Origin: Desulfofustis glycolicus DSM 9705
GTDB lineage: Bacteria > Desulfobacterota > Desulfobulbia > Desulfobulbales > Desulfocapsaceae
Direction of reading: 5' to 3'
Assembly (NCBI RefSeq): GCF_900130015.1
Contig: NZ_FQXS01000001.1
Location: 1 to 64,000, forward strand
DNA: 64,000 nucleotides
The notes below the pieces were generated by a model. The model ran no database searches and was not told the origin of the DNA. It worked only from the letters and a program-made list of their open reading frames with translations. Position numbers and translations under genes: made by a program. Every line of letters begins with the position of its first letter. The first letter of the stretch is position 1. Of this stretch, positions 15,555 to 23,775 are shown piece by piece.

Positions 15555-18009
15555 ACCGGGCATCACCTTCAAGGCGGTTTCCCTGTTCCTGCTGTTGTCG
15601 GTCTCCATCCTGACGGCAGTTCACCTCTACAGCTACCTGGTTTCACGGCGAATCATCGTCGATATGGCCGAACAAAACAGCCGTGGTATCGGCGGCACCA
15701 TTGTGCACCAGATTGCCGCCCGGATCACCCCGGTGGAAACGATTATTCGCAATATCGCCGCTACGCTGGAGAACCCCGACCTGTCCGACGAGGCGATTTT
15801 CGAGTTGACCAGATCGATCGTCGCCAGAAACGAAGCAATTTTTGCCTCCGCCGTCGCCTTCGAACCGTATGCCATGATCGACGACCAACTCTACTTCGCC
15901 CCGTACAGCTACCGATCGGGCGATCAGATCGTCACCAAACAGCTCGGCGGCGCCGATTACCGCTATTTCCACCAGGACTGGTATCAATTGCCACGCCTGC
16001 TCGACCGAGGTGTCTGGACCGAACCCTACTATGATACCGGCGGCGGCGATATCCTGATGGCCACCTATGCCGTTCCCTTCTATCGGACCCACAAAGACGG
16101 TAGCCGGCAGCCGGTCGGTGTGGTGACCGCCGACATTTCGCTGGCCTGGCTGCAGCAATTGCTCGCCGGGATCGAACTATACGACAGCGGTTATGCGGCG
16201 CTGCTCTCGAGCAGCGGCATGTTTCTCTACCATCCCGACCAGCAGCTCGTGCTCAACGAGACGATCTTCTCCCTTGCCGAGTCCCTCGGCGACCGGGAGC
16301 TCTGGGAAATAGGCAAGGATGCGATCGCCGGCGGCTCCGGGTTTCTGGAACGGGTCAGCTACCAGAACCGACAACCGAGTTTTTTCTACTATCGCCCGCT
16401 ACCGGTGGGCGACTGGTCGCTCTGCTTCCTGTTTCCCCGAGCTGAAGTGCTGCGCGACATCACCGGACTGACCAGGACGACGCTGGTCATCAACCTGCTC
16501 GGCTTTCTCGTGCTCGCACTGGCGATCACCTGGTTGACCAGGCGGCTGACCCGGCCGCTGATCAACCTGTCGCACGCGGCCCGCTCGATCGCCGGCGGCA
16601 ACCTTGAAACACCCATGCCGACGCACGGCGGCAACGATGAGTTGGGCCAGTTGACCGTCTCGTTCAGCGAGATGCAGCGCTCCCTGCGCGACCATATCGA
16701 GCAGCTGACGGAAACCACCGCCTCCAAGGAACGGATCGAGGCGGAACTGCGCATCGCCCGCAACATCCAGATGAGCATCCTGCCGAAGCTCTTCCCCCCC
16801 TACCCCGAGCGCAGCGAATTCGATATCTTCGCGTCGATCAAGCCGGCCCGTGAGATCGGCGGCGATCTCTACGACTTTTTCTTCCTCGACCAGCACCATT
16901 TCTGCTTTTTGATCGGCGATGTCTCGGATAAAGGTGTGCCGGCGGCGTTCTTTATGGCCGTCACCAAGACCCTGCTCAAGGTCGTCGCCGACCAGTACCC
17001 CGATCCCGGTGCGATCCTGACCAAAGTGAATAACGACCTGGCCGAGGGCAACGAGTCCTGCATGTTCGTCACCCTGTTCATCGGCGTGCTGGATCTGCGC
17101 ACCGGGCGGCTGGTCACCGGCAACGCCGGTCATAATCCGCCGGTCCGACTGGCTGCCGGCACCGAGCCGGCCCTGCTGCCGTCGCCGCAGGAACCGCTGG
17201 CCGGCGCCATGAGCGGTATCACCTACACGTCCCAGGAAGTACTGCTGGCGCCTGGCGATTTTCTCTTTCTCTACACCGACGGGGTGACGGAAGCGGTCAG
17301 CGCCGACGGCACTTTTTACGGCGAAGAGCGGTTGCTCCGGGAAATCTCCGCCGCCGGCGCACAGCGTGCCGAGCAACTTGTTGGCGCAGTCGATCGGTCG
17401 GTTAACGACTTCTGCAGCGGTGCAGAGCAATTCGACGACATCACCATGCTCTGTCTGCGCTTCATTGCTCCCACCGATCGAGAGACAACCGCGGCAACGG
17501 CCGACGAAAACGCCGCCTCGGCAACCTTGGCGGCAACCGGAGAGCGTGATACCATCACCGTCGAACTCCGTTTCGGCACCAAGCTGACGGCCCTGGACGA
17601 TCTGGTAGGCGGCCTGGCGCCCCTGAAAACCGACGGCCAGCTGACGGAGCGAGATCACTACCAAATGCGCCTGGCCCTTGACGAGTTGATTACCAACACC
17701 GTATCTTATGGTTTTGCGACCGGCACCGGCAGCGGTATCGAGGTGACGATCACACTGTGGCCGGGCCACCGCTACCGTATCGTCTACCGTGACGACGCCC
17801 CGCCGTTCGATCCGGTGACGGTCTCCGTGGACCCGGAGCAGCGCAGTACCGAGGCGGCCAATTTCGGCGGTCTCGGCATCTCGCTGGTCACCACCATCAT
17901 GGACGCGATCGACTATCGATGGAAAGACGGCCACAATGTCATCACCATGACGAAAAACCTGACCGATAGACCAGACAACGACAACCAACATCACCGGGAG
18001 ATGGCATGA
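15544..18009 (+). CDS. Membrane sensor with SpoIIE phosphatase and GHKL anti-sigma-type kinase domains
   Basis: The protein has 821 residues from the ATG at 15544, overlapping the previous gene by 11 bases. The order is TM1 (10-35), a double-Cache periplasmic domain (about 40-300), TM2 (about 310-335), HAMP, and a coiled linker. A PP2C/SpoIIE phosphatase follows, with AREIGGDLYDF, GDVSDKG, GNAGHNPP, LYTDGVTEA and FDDITML carrying the metal-binding acids. A HATPase_c_2 domain ends the protein (LALDELITNTVSYGF, then GGLGISLV). It therefore holds an RsbU-like phosphatase and an RsbW-like kinase in one chain. The neighbour is a STAS antagonist overlapping by four bases. It likely sets the phosphorylation of that STAS protein in response to a periplasmic signal. 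Confidence 0.92.
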   Translation: MSIKPGITFKAVSLFLLLSVSILTAVHLYSYLVSRRIIVDMAEQNSRGIGGTIVHQIAARITPVETIIRNIAATLENPDLSDEAIFELTRSIVARNEAIFASAVAFEPYAMIDDQLYFAPYSYRSGDQIVTKQLGGADYRYFHQDWYQLPRLLDRGVWTEPYYDTGGGDILMATYAVPFYRTHKDGSRQPVGVVTADISLAWLQQLLAGIELYDSGYAALLSSSGMFLYHPDQQLVLNETIFSLAESLGDRELWEIGKDAIAGGSGFLERVSYQNRQPSFFYYRPLPVGDWSLCFLFPRAEVLRDITGLTRTTLVINLLGFLVLALAITWLTRRLTRPLINLSHAARSIAGGNLETPMPTHGGNDELGQLTVSFSEMQRSLRDHIEQLTETTASKERIEAELRIARNIQMSILPKLFPPYPERSEFDIFASIKPAREIGGDLYDFFFLDQHHFCFLIGDVSDKGVPAAFFMAVTKTLLKVVADQYPDPGAILTKVNNDLAEGNESCMFVTLFIGVLDLRTGRLVTGNAGHNPPVRLAAGTEPALLPSPQEPLAGAMSGITYTSQEVLLAPGDFLFLYTDGVTEAVSADGTFYGEERLLREISAAGAQRAEQLVGAVDRSVNDFCSGAEQFDDITMLCLRFIAPTDRETTAATADENAASATLAATGERDTITVELRFGTKLTALDDLVGGLAPLKTDGQLTERDHYQMRLALDELITNTVSYGFATGTGSGIEVTITLWPGHRYRIVYRDDAPPFDPVTVSVDPEQRSTEAANFGGLGISLVTTIMDAIDYRWKDGHNVITMTKNLTDRPDNDNQHHREMA

Positions 18010-18332
18010 AGTACACCTGGACCTCTGAAGCCGACTGCGACATTCTCGAAATCTCCGGCAATCTCGATTCCAATTCGGCCCCGGCCGTAAGCCAGTGCCT
18101 TGACGAGTATTGCGCCGGCACGCCGCGCAACTTGATCATCGACCTAGCCCAGGTCGACTATATCTCCAGCGCCGGCTTGCGGGTGGTCATCAAGGTCAAT
18201 CACACCCAGACCGCCACCGGCAAGAAGGTCATGCTCTGCGGCCTGAAAGAATACGTCCGCGAGGTGTTCGACATGGCCGGGCTCAGCCGAATCCTCGATA
18301 TCCGGGACGATCGGCAGGCCGCTCTGGCGTAA
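18006..18332 (+). CDS. STAS-domain anti-sigma factor antagonist
   Basis: The 108-residue protein consists of one STAS domain. The phosphorylatable serine lies in DYISSAGLRVV (about residue 58), as in SpoIIAA and RsbV. The N-terminal SGNLDSNSAPAV strand-loop also fits. The start overlaps the phosphatase stop (ATGA). In partner switching, the unphosphorylated form binds a GHKL kinase and frees its target. No sigma factor is nearby, so the target may be the HATPase domain of the upstream protein or the permease tail. Both ideas are inference. Confidence 0.92.
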   Translation: MKYTWTSEADCDILEISGNLDSNSAPAVSQCLDEYCAGTPRNLIIDLAQVDYISSAGLRVVIKVNHTQTATGKKVMLCGLKEYVREVFDMAGLSRILDIRDDRQAALA

Positions 18333-18480
18333 TCGCCGACGGTAACGATACCGCCGGAAAACGCGCTGCATAGTTTTTCATTTGCAAACCTTCGCTCCCC
18401 GTTTATGCTTGACGGGTGATTCATCTGCCGGCTGGGAGCTATCCCGCCGATTGCCAGCCCCCTTCCGGAGTCCATTGCCC

Positions 18481-19425
18481 ATGGTGCAAATGCTATCGAT
18501 CGCGACCAAGCCGATACTTGCAGTTTTTATCCTACTGCTCGGAATCATCGGCCGGCCGGCGATCGTGCCGGCCAACACAGAGCTGCCGGTGATCGTCGCC
18601 TCCACGACGCAGATCGCCGATTTCGCCCGGCAGATCGGCGGTGACCAAGTCGTCGTCAGAAGTATCCTGGCGCCCGGCGCCGATCCGCATACCTACCTGC
18701 CGACGCCAAACGATGTGGAAATCGTGCTCGGTGCCGATCTCTGCCTGGAAAACGGGCTGCACCTTGAGGGCAAGAGCTGGATGGCAACGCTTGCCCGGGA
18801 TGGTGGCAAACCGCTCGTCACCGCAACCGACGGAATTCAGCCGCTGTTGCTCGAGGGCAGCGGCGAGAAGATCTCCGATCCCCATGCCTGGCTGGTGCCG
18901 CGCAACGCCGCGGTCTACGTCAACAACATCGCCGACGCGCTGATCCGACTCGCCCCGGACAACCGGGAATTCTTCGATGCTCGGGCCGAACTCTACCTGC
19001 ACCAGCTGCGGGTGCTCGATGCCTGGATCCGCCAGCAGGTCAGCCTCATTCCGCCGTCCCGACGGGTACTCGTCACCACCCACGACGCCTTCAACTATTT
19101 CTGCCGGGAATATCGCTTCAACCCGAAAAACGACTTCCTGTCCATCGCCCCGGTCGGCTGGTCGACCGGCGGTGAAGTGGGCGCCGGTATCACGCCGGAA
19201 CGCCGCCGCCGGGTCATCGAATCGATCCGGCAATCCGGCACCCGTGCCCTTTTTGTCGAAACCACGGTCAATCCCAAGCAGGTTCGGGAGATTGCCCGCG
19301 AAACCGGCATCGTCATCGGCGGCGAGCTCTATTCCGACTCGATGGGCCCGTCGGGCTCCGCCGGGGAAACCTATATCGGCATGATGCGGGAAAACGTGCT
19401 GATGATAGTCAACGCCCTGCTCTGA
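18481..19425 (+). CDS. Metal-binding lipid-free periplasmic protein of a Mn/Fe/Zn ABC transporter
   Basis: The protein has about 314 residues from the ATG at 18481. Another ATG three codons later is possible. A signal peptide is present (ILAVFILLLGIIG). The fold is ZnuA/TroA-type (cluster A-I): STTQIADFARQIGGD, then GADPHTYLPTPNDV. Likely ligands are His in DPHTY, His in DPHAWL, Glu in VETTVN and Asp in LYSDSMG. The two-His/Glu/Asp set and the lack of a His-rich loop favour Mn2+ or Fe2+ over Zn2+. It heads a four-gene operon with a small anchored protein, ATPase and permease. About 150 bases upstream have no gene. Confidence 0.87.
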   Translation: MVQMLSIATKPILAVFILLLGIIGRPAIVPANTELPVIVASTTQIADFARQIGGDQVVVRSILAPGADPHTYLPTPNDVEIVLGADLCLENGLHLEGKSWMATLARDGGKPLVTATDGIQPLLLEGSGEKISDPHAWLVPRNAAVYVNNIADALIRLAPDNREFFDARAELYLHQLRVLDAWIRQQVSLIPPSRRVLVTTHDAFNYFCREYRFNPKNDFLSIAPVGWSTGGEVGAGITPERRRRVIESIRQSGTRALFVETTVNPKQVREIARETGIVIGGELYSDSMGPSGSAGETYIGMMRENVLMIVNALL

Positions 19426-19431
19426 GCCGCT

Positions 19432-19935
19432 ATGCGCTTTATTCTCGTCATCCTGATCTGGATTGTTTTCGTCGGCGGCCTGTTCACCTACACCAGCCAC
19501 CGCGCCGATCTTTCCGCCGCGCCCGCCGCTCAGCCCCCCGCCCTGGAGAAACAGCCCGGGACGCGCATCTCGCTGGAGCTGACGCCGACCTTTTCCGGCA
19601 CGGCTGATCCCTTTGCCCGGCGCAGCGATACCAGGCCGGCAGCGCAGCTGACCGTCCGGATCAACGGGCAGCTGCTCAAGCCGTCCCCCGGAGAGCTGCA
19701 CCGCGGGCGGCCGCTGCTGATCGAACCGCAGACCTCGCTGCATGTCGGCACCAACGAAATTATGGTGGTTGCCAGTCCGCCGCTGGAAGATGACCTGGCG
19801 GCACACGGCATCCGGGTCCGGATCATGGACGGGCGCCGGCCGATCGCCGACCGCACCATCTGGGCCGAGGGCGGCGCGCTTGTCTCCGGTGTCGTCTCCT
19901 TTGATCTCGATGCGGGAGGTCCCGATGGCCGCTGA
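19432..19935 (+). CDS. Small membrane-anchored protein in the metal transporter operon
   Basis: The 167-residue product begins with one hydrophobic segment (FILVILIWIVFVGGLF), followed by a periplasmic, proline-rich and beta-rich part (ISLELTPTF, LTVRINGQLL, GTNEIMVVASPP). No family is recognised. It starts six bases after the binding-protein gene and overlaps the ATPase gene by 11 bases, so it is a true operon member. It could help the binding protein or stabilise the complex. This is position-based inference. Confidence 0.6.
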   Translation: MRFILVILIWIVFVGGLFTYTSHRADLSAAPAAQPPALEKQPGTRISLELTPTFSGTADPFARRSDTRPAAQLTVRINGQLLKPSPGELHRGRPLLIEPQTSLHVGTNEIMVVASPPLEDDLAAHGIRVRIMDGRRPIADRTIWAEGGALVSGVVSFDLDAGGPDGR

Positions 19936-20686
19936 AAAACGCTGGGTTATCGAAGTTGAGCACCTGACGGTCAGCTATCAGGCCCGGCCGGCCCTGCTCG
20001 ACGTCAGCGTGCGCATCGAGGGGGACCAGCTGGTCGGCGTGATCGGCCCGAACGGCGCCGGTAAGTCGACGTTTATCAAGGCCATCCTCGGTTTCGTCAA
20101 GCCCGATATCGGCAGCGTCCGGATTAACGGCCGGGACGCTCGAACGGTCAAGGGCGAGGTCGCCTATGTGCCGCAGCGCGGCACGGTGGACTGGGATTTC
20201 CCGATCACCGTCGAGGAAGTCGCGGTCATGGGCCGCTACCAACAGATCCCGTGGTACCGCTCGCCCACCGCCGTCGATCGTGAGGCGGCACGGGAAGCAC
20301 TGGCCATGGTGCGCATGGAGGATCTGAGCCATCGCCAGATCGGCGAGTTGTCCGGCGGCCAGCAGCAGCGCGTCTTCATGGCCCGAGCCCTGGCCCAGGG
20401 CAGTGACATCCTGCTGCTCGACGAACCGTTCGCCGGCGTCGACGCGGCCACCGAGCGTGCCATTCTCGACGTGCTGGAGCGGGCCAAACAGGCCGGCAAG
20501 ACGCTGGTCGTCGTGCATCACGACCTATCGACCGCCGCCGAGTATTTCGACAAGCTGATCCTGATCAAGCAGCGTCTCTACGCCTACGGGCCGCCGGGCA
20601 CGGTGCTGCGCGAGGATCTGCTCAGCAAAGTCTACGAAGGCCGCCTGCGGATCTTCAGCAGCGTCATCGACCAGGAGGGGGCCTGA
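19925..20686 (+). CDS. Metal ABC transporter ATPase (ZnuC/MntA-type)
   Basis: The 253-residue protein has a Walker A motif GPNGAGKST (about 42), a Q-loop in VPQRGTVDWDFP, signature LSGGQQQRV, Walker B ILLLDEPF and switch His in VVHHDLS. The VDWDFPITVEEVAVMGRY stretch is typical of the Mn/Zn/Fe (cluster A-I) ATPases. The ATG at 19925 has GGGAGG upstream and lies within the end of the previous gene. The stop overlaps the permease start (TGATG). It powers metal import through the permease encoded next. Confidence 0.92.
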   Translation: MAAEKRWVIEVEHLTVSYQARPALLDVSVRIEGDQLVGVIGPNGAGKSTFIKAILGFVKPDIGSVRINGRDARTVKGEVAYVPQRGTVDWDFPITVEEVAVMGRYQQIPWYRSPTAVDREAAREALAMVRMEDLSHRQIGELSGGQQQRVFMARALAQGSDILLLDEPFAGVDAATERAILDVLERAKQAGKTLVVVHHDLSTAAEYFDKLILIKQRLYAYGPPGTVLREDLLSKVYEGRLRIFSSVIDQEGA

Positions 20687-21942
20687 TGCTCTACGACCTC
20701 TTCATTCTGCCGCTGACCGAACCCTATTTCCAAAAGGCCCTGATCGGCGGCTGCATCGTCGCCATCGTCGCCGGGGTGGTCGGTTGTCTCGTCGTACTGC
20801 GGCGCATGGCTTTTCTCGGCGATGCCTTGTCCCATGCGATGATAGCCGGCGTCGCCGGCGGCTATCTGGTGATGAAGCTGCTTTTCGGACTGGAGGCCCA
20901 CGCCCCGGGCATGTTGCTCGGCTCGCTGCTGGCCGCGATCGCCACCGTCGCCCTGATCAGTTTTGTGGCCCGGATTTCGCGGGTCAAGGAAGATACCGCC
21001 ATCGGTATCATGTACACCGGGATCTTCGCCCTCGGCGTCGTCGTCGTCTCCATTTTCCGGCACTACATCCACATCGACCTGATGCATTTCATCATGGGCG
21101 ACATCCTCGGCGTCGCCGATACGGATCTCTGGGTCAGCGCCTTCGCCGGTGCCTTCGTGCTCAGCCTGCTGATCCTGTTTTTCCGGCACTTCCAACTGGC
21201 CACCTTCGACCCGGTGATGGCCGCCTCGATCGGCCTGCCGGTACTGCTGCTCGATTATCTGCTGACCACCTGCGTCTCCCTGGTCGTAGTCAGCGCGGTA
21301 AGCATGGTCGGCGTCATCCTGGTGGTCGGCCTGCTCATTACGCCGGCCGCCACCGCCTACCTGCTGAGCGACCGACTCGACCGAATGATGTGGCTGGCCG
21401 CCCTGTTCGGCACTACGAGCATTATCGGCGGGCTCTATCTCTGCGTCTGGCTCGACTCGGCCGGCGGCGGTGCTATCATGCTGTTCTGCACCCTGCAATT
21501 TCTCGTTGTCCTGACAGTGGCTCCGAAATACGGTCTGCTGGCCCGCTGGCTGCGCCTGCGCAGCCTCATTCCGCAGCAGGTGGTCGAGGACATCCTGACC
21601 ACCATCCTGCGCTACGACCGGCCGACTCCGCTATCGATCATCCGCACCTACGTCGAGAGCGGCAAAGGGTTGCAACGGGCACTGTCGCGCATGGTCCGCG
21701 ACAATCTTCTGGAAGCGTCCGAAGACGGCTACCGGCTCACCGCCGCCGGGAGACAGGAAGCGGACAAGGTATTGCGCGCCCATCGCCTCTGGGAGGCATA
21801 CCTGGCGACCATCGGCACACCTGCCAGGGAGGTCCATTCCACCGCGCACCAATTGGAACATCTCGGCGGTGAGGCCGTCGAGTACCTCGACGAAAAGCTT
21901 GGCCAGCCGAAGGTCGGTCCGCACGGCAACCCCATCCCTTGA
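20686..21942 (+). CDS. Metal ABC permease fused to a DtxR-like domain
   Basis: The protein has 418 residues. Residues 1-285 form an ABC-3 family permease with eight or nine membrane helices (FLGDALSHAMIAG is the conserved first loop, DTAIGIMYTG and MVGVILVVGLLITPAATA follow). From about 290 a soluble tail reads as a winged helix (VVEDILTTILRYD ... ALSRMVRDNLL ... YRLTAAGRQEAD). A DtxR/MntR-type dimerisation segment follows (RAHRLWEAYL, STAHQLEHL, LGQPKVGPHGNPIP). The His/Glu pattern of the metal site is kept. This suggests a permease that senses cytoplasmic metal directly. The fusion is known in some metal transporters. A DNA-binding role for a membrane-tethered tail is uncertain. Confidence 0.88.
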   Translation: MLYDLFILPLTEPYFQKALIGGCIVAIVAGVVGCLVVLRRMAFLGDALSHAMIAGVAGGYLVMKLLFGLEAHAPGMLLGSLLAAIATVALISFVARISRVKEDTAIGIMYTGIFALGVVVVSIFRHYIHIDLMHFIMGDILGVADTDLWVSAFAGAFVLSLLILFFRHFQLATFDPVMAASIGLPVLLLDYLLTTCVSLVVVSAVSMVGVILVVGLLITPAATAYLLSDRLDRMMWLAALFGTTSIIGGLYLCVWLDSAGGGAIMLFCTLQFLVVLTVAPKYGLLARWLRLRSLIPQQVVEDILTTILRYDRPTPLSIIRTYVESGKGLQRALSRMVRDNLLEASEDGYRLTAAGRQEADKVLRAHRLWEAYLATIGTPAREVHSTAHQLEHLGGEAVEYLDEKLGQPKVGPHGNPIP

Positions 21943-22011
21943 TTGTCAACCGTCCCGGTCGCCGATCGACGGGTGCAAAACATCCTTCCCCCTTACATAA
22001 ACCTGACAATG

Positions 22012-22152
22012 GAGCCTTTTGCAAAACTTAGATTTTCGTTCAAAATCAAGGCATGCGAAAAATTTTACCACAGGCATATAGTTGATATTCCGAGGATAAA
22101 ATTTTGAGCATAACGCAGAGTTTGGGCGAAAAGATTGTTTTACAAATGGCTC
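22012..22152. mobile_element. 141-bp MITE with 15-bp terminal inverted repeats and AATG duplication
   Basis: The left end GAGCCTTTTGCAAAA and the right end TTTTACAAATGGCTC are imperfect inverted repeats. Both ends are flanked by AATG (22008-22011 and 22153-22156), which looks like a 4-bp target duplication. An inner inverted repeat (AAAATTTTACC with GGATAAAATTTT) makes it able to fold. It has no coding capacity. It lies downstream of the metal transporter genes. Confidence 0.7.
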
Positions 22153-22183
22153 AATGGTTATTATTTACATGGAACTCAGTTCC

Positions 22184-22298
22184 CTGGACCGGTCGGTTTT
22201 ATCGGATGCTGCAGCGCCAAGGACCGACAGGCCGGAGAATCAGGCCCGAAGGGTTGCGGACAGAATGTCCGCAACCGGAAGCAGGACCGACCAGCCCG
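22184..22298 (+). repeat. Dispersed palindromic repeat, copy A
   Basis: This 115-bp unit carries a perfect 11-bp palindrome (GGTTGCGGACA-GAA-TGTCCGCAACC, split at 22252-22276) and near-terminal inverted repeats (CCGGTCGG and CCGACC). It aligns with the reverse complement of 30652-30834 over its length, including GGCCGGAG(A/G)ATCAGGCCCG. No protein is encoded. Confidence 0.7.
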
Positions 22299-22357
22299 TT
22301 CGCTACGCCAACACGCCGTAATCTGCACACCTCGATGCGGTGACGGAGTGGTTGAAC

Positions 22358-22475
22358 GGTGCAGGCAATTTTGCCACTGCAAAGGAAAATCATGATCTGT
22401 CCCCGCCACTGTCTTCTGCAACAGCGTCTCGTCTGCCGCTACGCCGGCCCAGCACCGCCAGACTGGGAGACCGCC
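22358..22475 (+). ncRNA. Possible compact cobalamin-type riboswitch before the Nudix gene
   Basis: GGTG at 22358, AAAGGAAAATC-ATGAT, CTGTCCCCGCCACTGT (about 22397-22412) and AGACTGGGAGACCGCC (22460-22475) resemble the core blocks and B12 box of cobalamin riboswitches, in order. The GGGAAGG part is missing, as in small variants. The B12-box-like segment would contain the ribosome site of the next gene (ATG at 22477). This is weaker than the cbiK case. Confidence 0.4.
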
Positions 22476-22476
22476 G

Positions 22477-22884
22477 ATGATAGCCGTTGATCCGCCGGTC
22501 AGAGTGGTCGTCGGCCTGCTCTTCAACGACACGGGGCGTATTCTGATCGCCCGGCGTTCGACCGATAAACGCTACGGTGGTCTCTGGGAATTTCCCGGCG
22601 GCAAGGTTGAGCCCGGCGAATCTGACCCGGCTGCCCTGCGACGCGAGATGCGCGAGGAACTCGACGCGCCGATTATCATCGCCCGAGTGTTTGCCGGCTA
22701 TCGCTTTACCTTGGGCCACCTCTCGGCAGAGTTCATTCCCATTTCCGGCTCCATCGACCCGGCCGATATCACGCTGCTGGAGCATGACGCCCACCACTTT
22801 ATCACCGCCGACGAGATCGCCGGATTCCCCTTTGCCCCCTATGACAAGCGAGCCATTACGATGCTCAGAAGCGGTCTGGTCTGA
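22477..22884 (+). CDS. Nudix hydrolase, MutT-like
   Basis: The 135-residue protein has a complete Nudix box (GGKVEPGES, then REMREEL), with the conserved EELxG glycine replaced by Asp (EELDA). The LYGG-like YGGLWEFPGG entry is the hallmark of MutT-type enzymes that hydrolyse 8-oxo-dGTP or related oxidised nucleotides. GGGAG lies ten bases upstream of the ATG. The leader contains a possible riboswitch and, before that, two repeats. It is followed by about 325 bases without a gene and is therefore probably monocistronic. The physiological substrate cannot be told from sequence. Confidence 0.87.
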   Translation: MIAVDPPVRVVVGLLFNDTGRILIARRSTDKRYGGLWEFPGGKVEPGESDPAALRREMREELDAPIIIARVFAGYRFTLGHLSAEFIPISGSIDPADITLLEHDAHHFITADEIAGFPFAPYDKRAITMLRSGLV

Positions 22885-23209
22885 CCGTTATTCTAAAATA
22901 CCAGCTCCCGGATAATGCAGCATATCTCACTACAATAACAGACATTATAATCAACCAAGAAGACACAGGGCACACAGCAGCTATTGGCGATGCTCTTACA
23001 TTCTGACCAGAAAGCCGTCGATCAAAAGCACTGATACTTGTTTTCATACCGTGAATTCACTTGTGGTAATGGCAAGATGATTATAAAGTGGACCAAACAG
23101 CAAAACGACAGGCTGCCCTGAATACCGGCATTTCCGACCAACCTCCGCGTTGCATGGAGGTACGAGGTTTTCACGACGGCCGACACTATCCACCGGAGAG
23201 GAGGTCTCA
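22885..23209. other. Intergenic region upstream of the rubrerythrin-like gene
   Basis: No gene is supported. The left half is AT-rich. Near 23143-23163 a weak hairpin ACCTCC-GCGTTGCAT-GGAGGT can form in the leader of the gene at 23210. The promoter of that gene is presumably here, but no clear boxes were identified. Confidence 0.35.
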
Positions 23210-23698
23210 ATGGATCCGTTTGCATTTTCCATTCAGATGGAAAAAGACGCCGAAGCGCTGTATCGCAAAATGGCTGATAATACCCCGGCTGCCGGGGTGA
23301 AAAAGGTCCTGCTGCTGCTTGCCGAGGATGAAGTGAAACACCGCAAGGCCATCGAGCAACTGCAGAAGAGGATGAACGTCGAGCCGCAGGAAGGCGTGGC
23401 GCTAGATATCAAGACCGTCTTCGACGAGATGAAGCAGGACAAGGATTTTACTTCATTGTCCGAAGACGCGGTTGAAGACTACCGCAAGGCCGTCGAAATC
23501 GAGAAACGGGGCATCGCCTTCTACCAGGAAAAATTCGCCGAGGCGACCGACCCGACCAGCAAAAAGCTGTTCGAGGCCCTGATGAAACAGGAAAGCTACC
23601 ACCTGAGAACCTGCGAGAGTTTGCTGGACATGGTCCAGAAACCGGAGTGGTGGGTGGAAAACGCCGAGTTCAACCCGAGAGACAATAACGAGTATTAA
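23210..23698 (+). CDS. Rubrerythrin-like ferritin-fold diiron protein
   Basis: The 162-residue protein starts at the ATG at 23210 behind GAGGAGG. It is a four-helix ferritin-like protein. Glu residues in MEKDAEALYRKMAD and the E-x-x-H pair in EDEVKHRKAIEQL form one half of the diiron site. EIEKRGIAFYQEKF and EALMKQESYHLRTCE form the other half. No rubredoxin zinc/iron domain is present, so it is the short ferritin-like class rather than classical rubrerythrin. Such proteins handle peroxide or iron in anaerobes. It stands alone between intergenic regions. Confidence 0.85.
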   Translation: MDPFAFSIQMEKDAEALYRKMADNTPAAGVKKVLLLLAEDEVKHRKAIEQLQKRMNVEPQEGVALDIKTVFDEMKQDKDFTSLSEDAVEDYRKAVEIEKRGIAFYQEKFAEATDPTSKKLFEALMKQESYHLRTCESLLDMVQKPEWWVENAEFNPRDNNEY

Positions 23699-23775
23699 CT
23701 CGCTTCCAGCCTTCCGCATGCAGGCAGATCGTGTCTGCATGCGGATCCTCTTTTTGTCCCGCCCAGCAGCCTTCT

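Noticed and set aside
22104-22395. Short rightward frames over the MITE and repeat copy A
   Set aside because: They consist of repeat sequence only and have no ribosome site.
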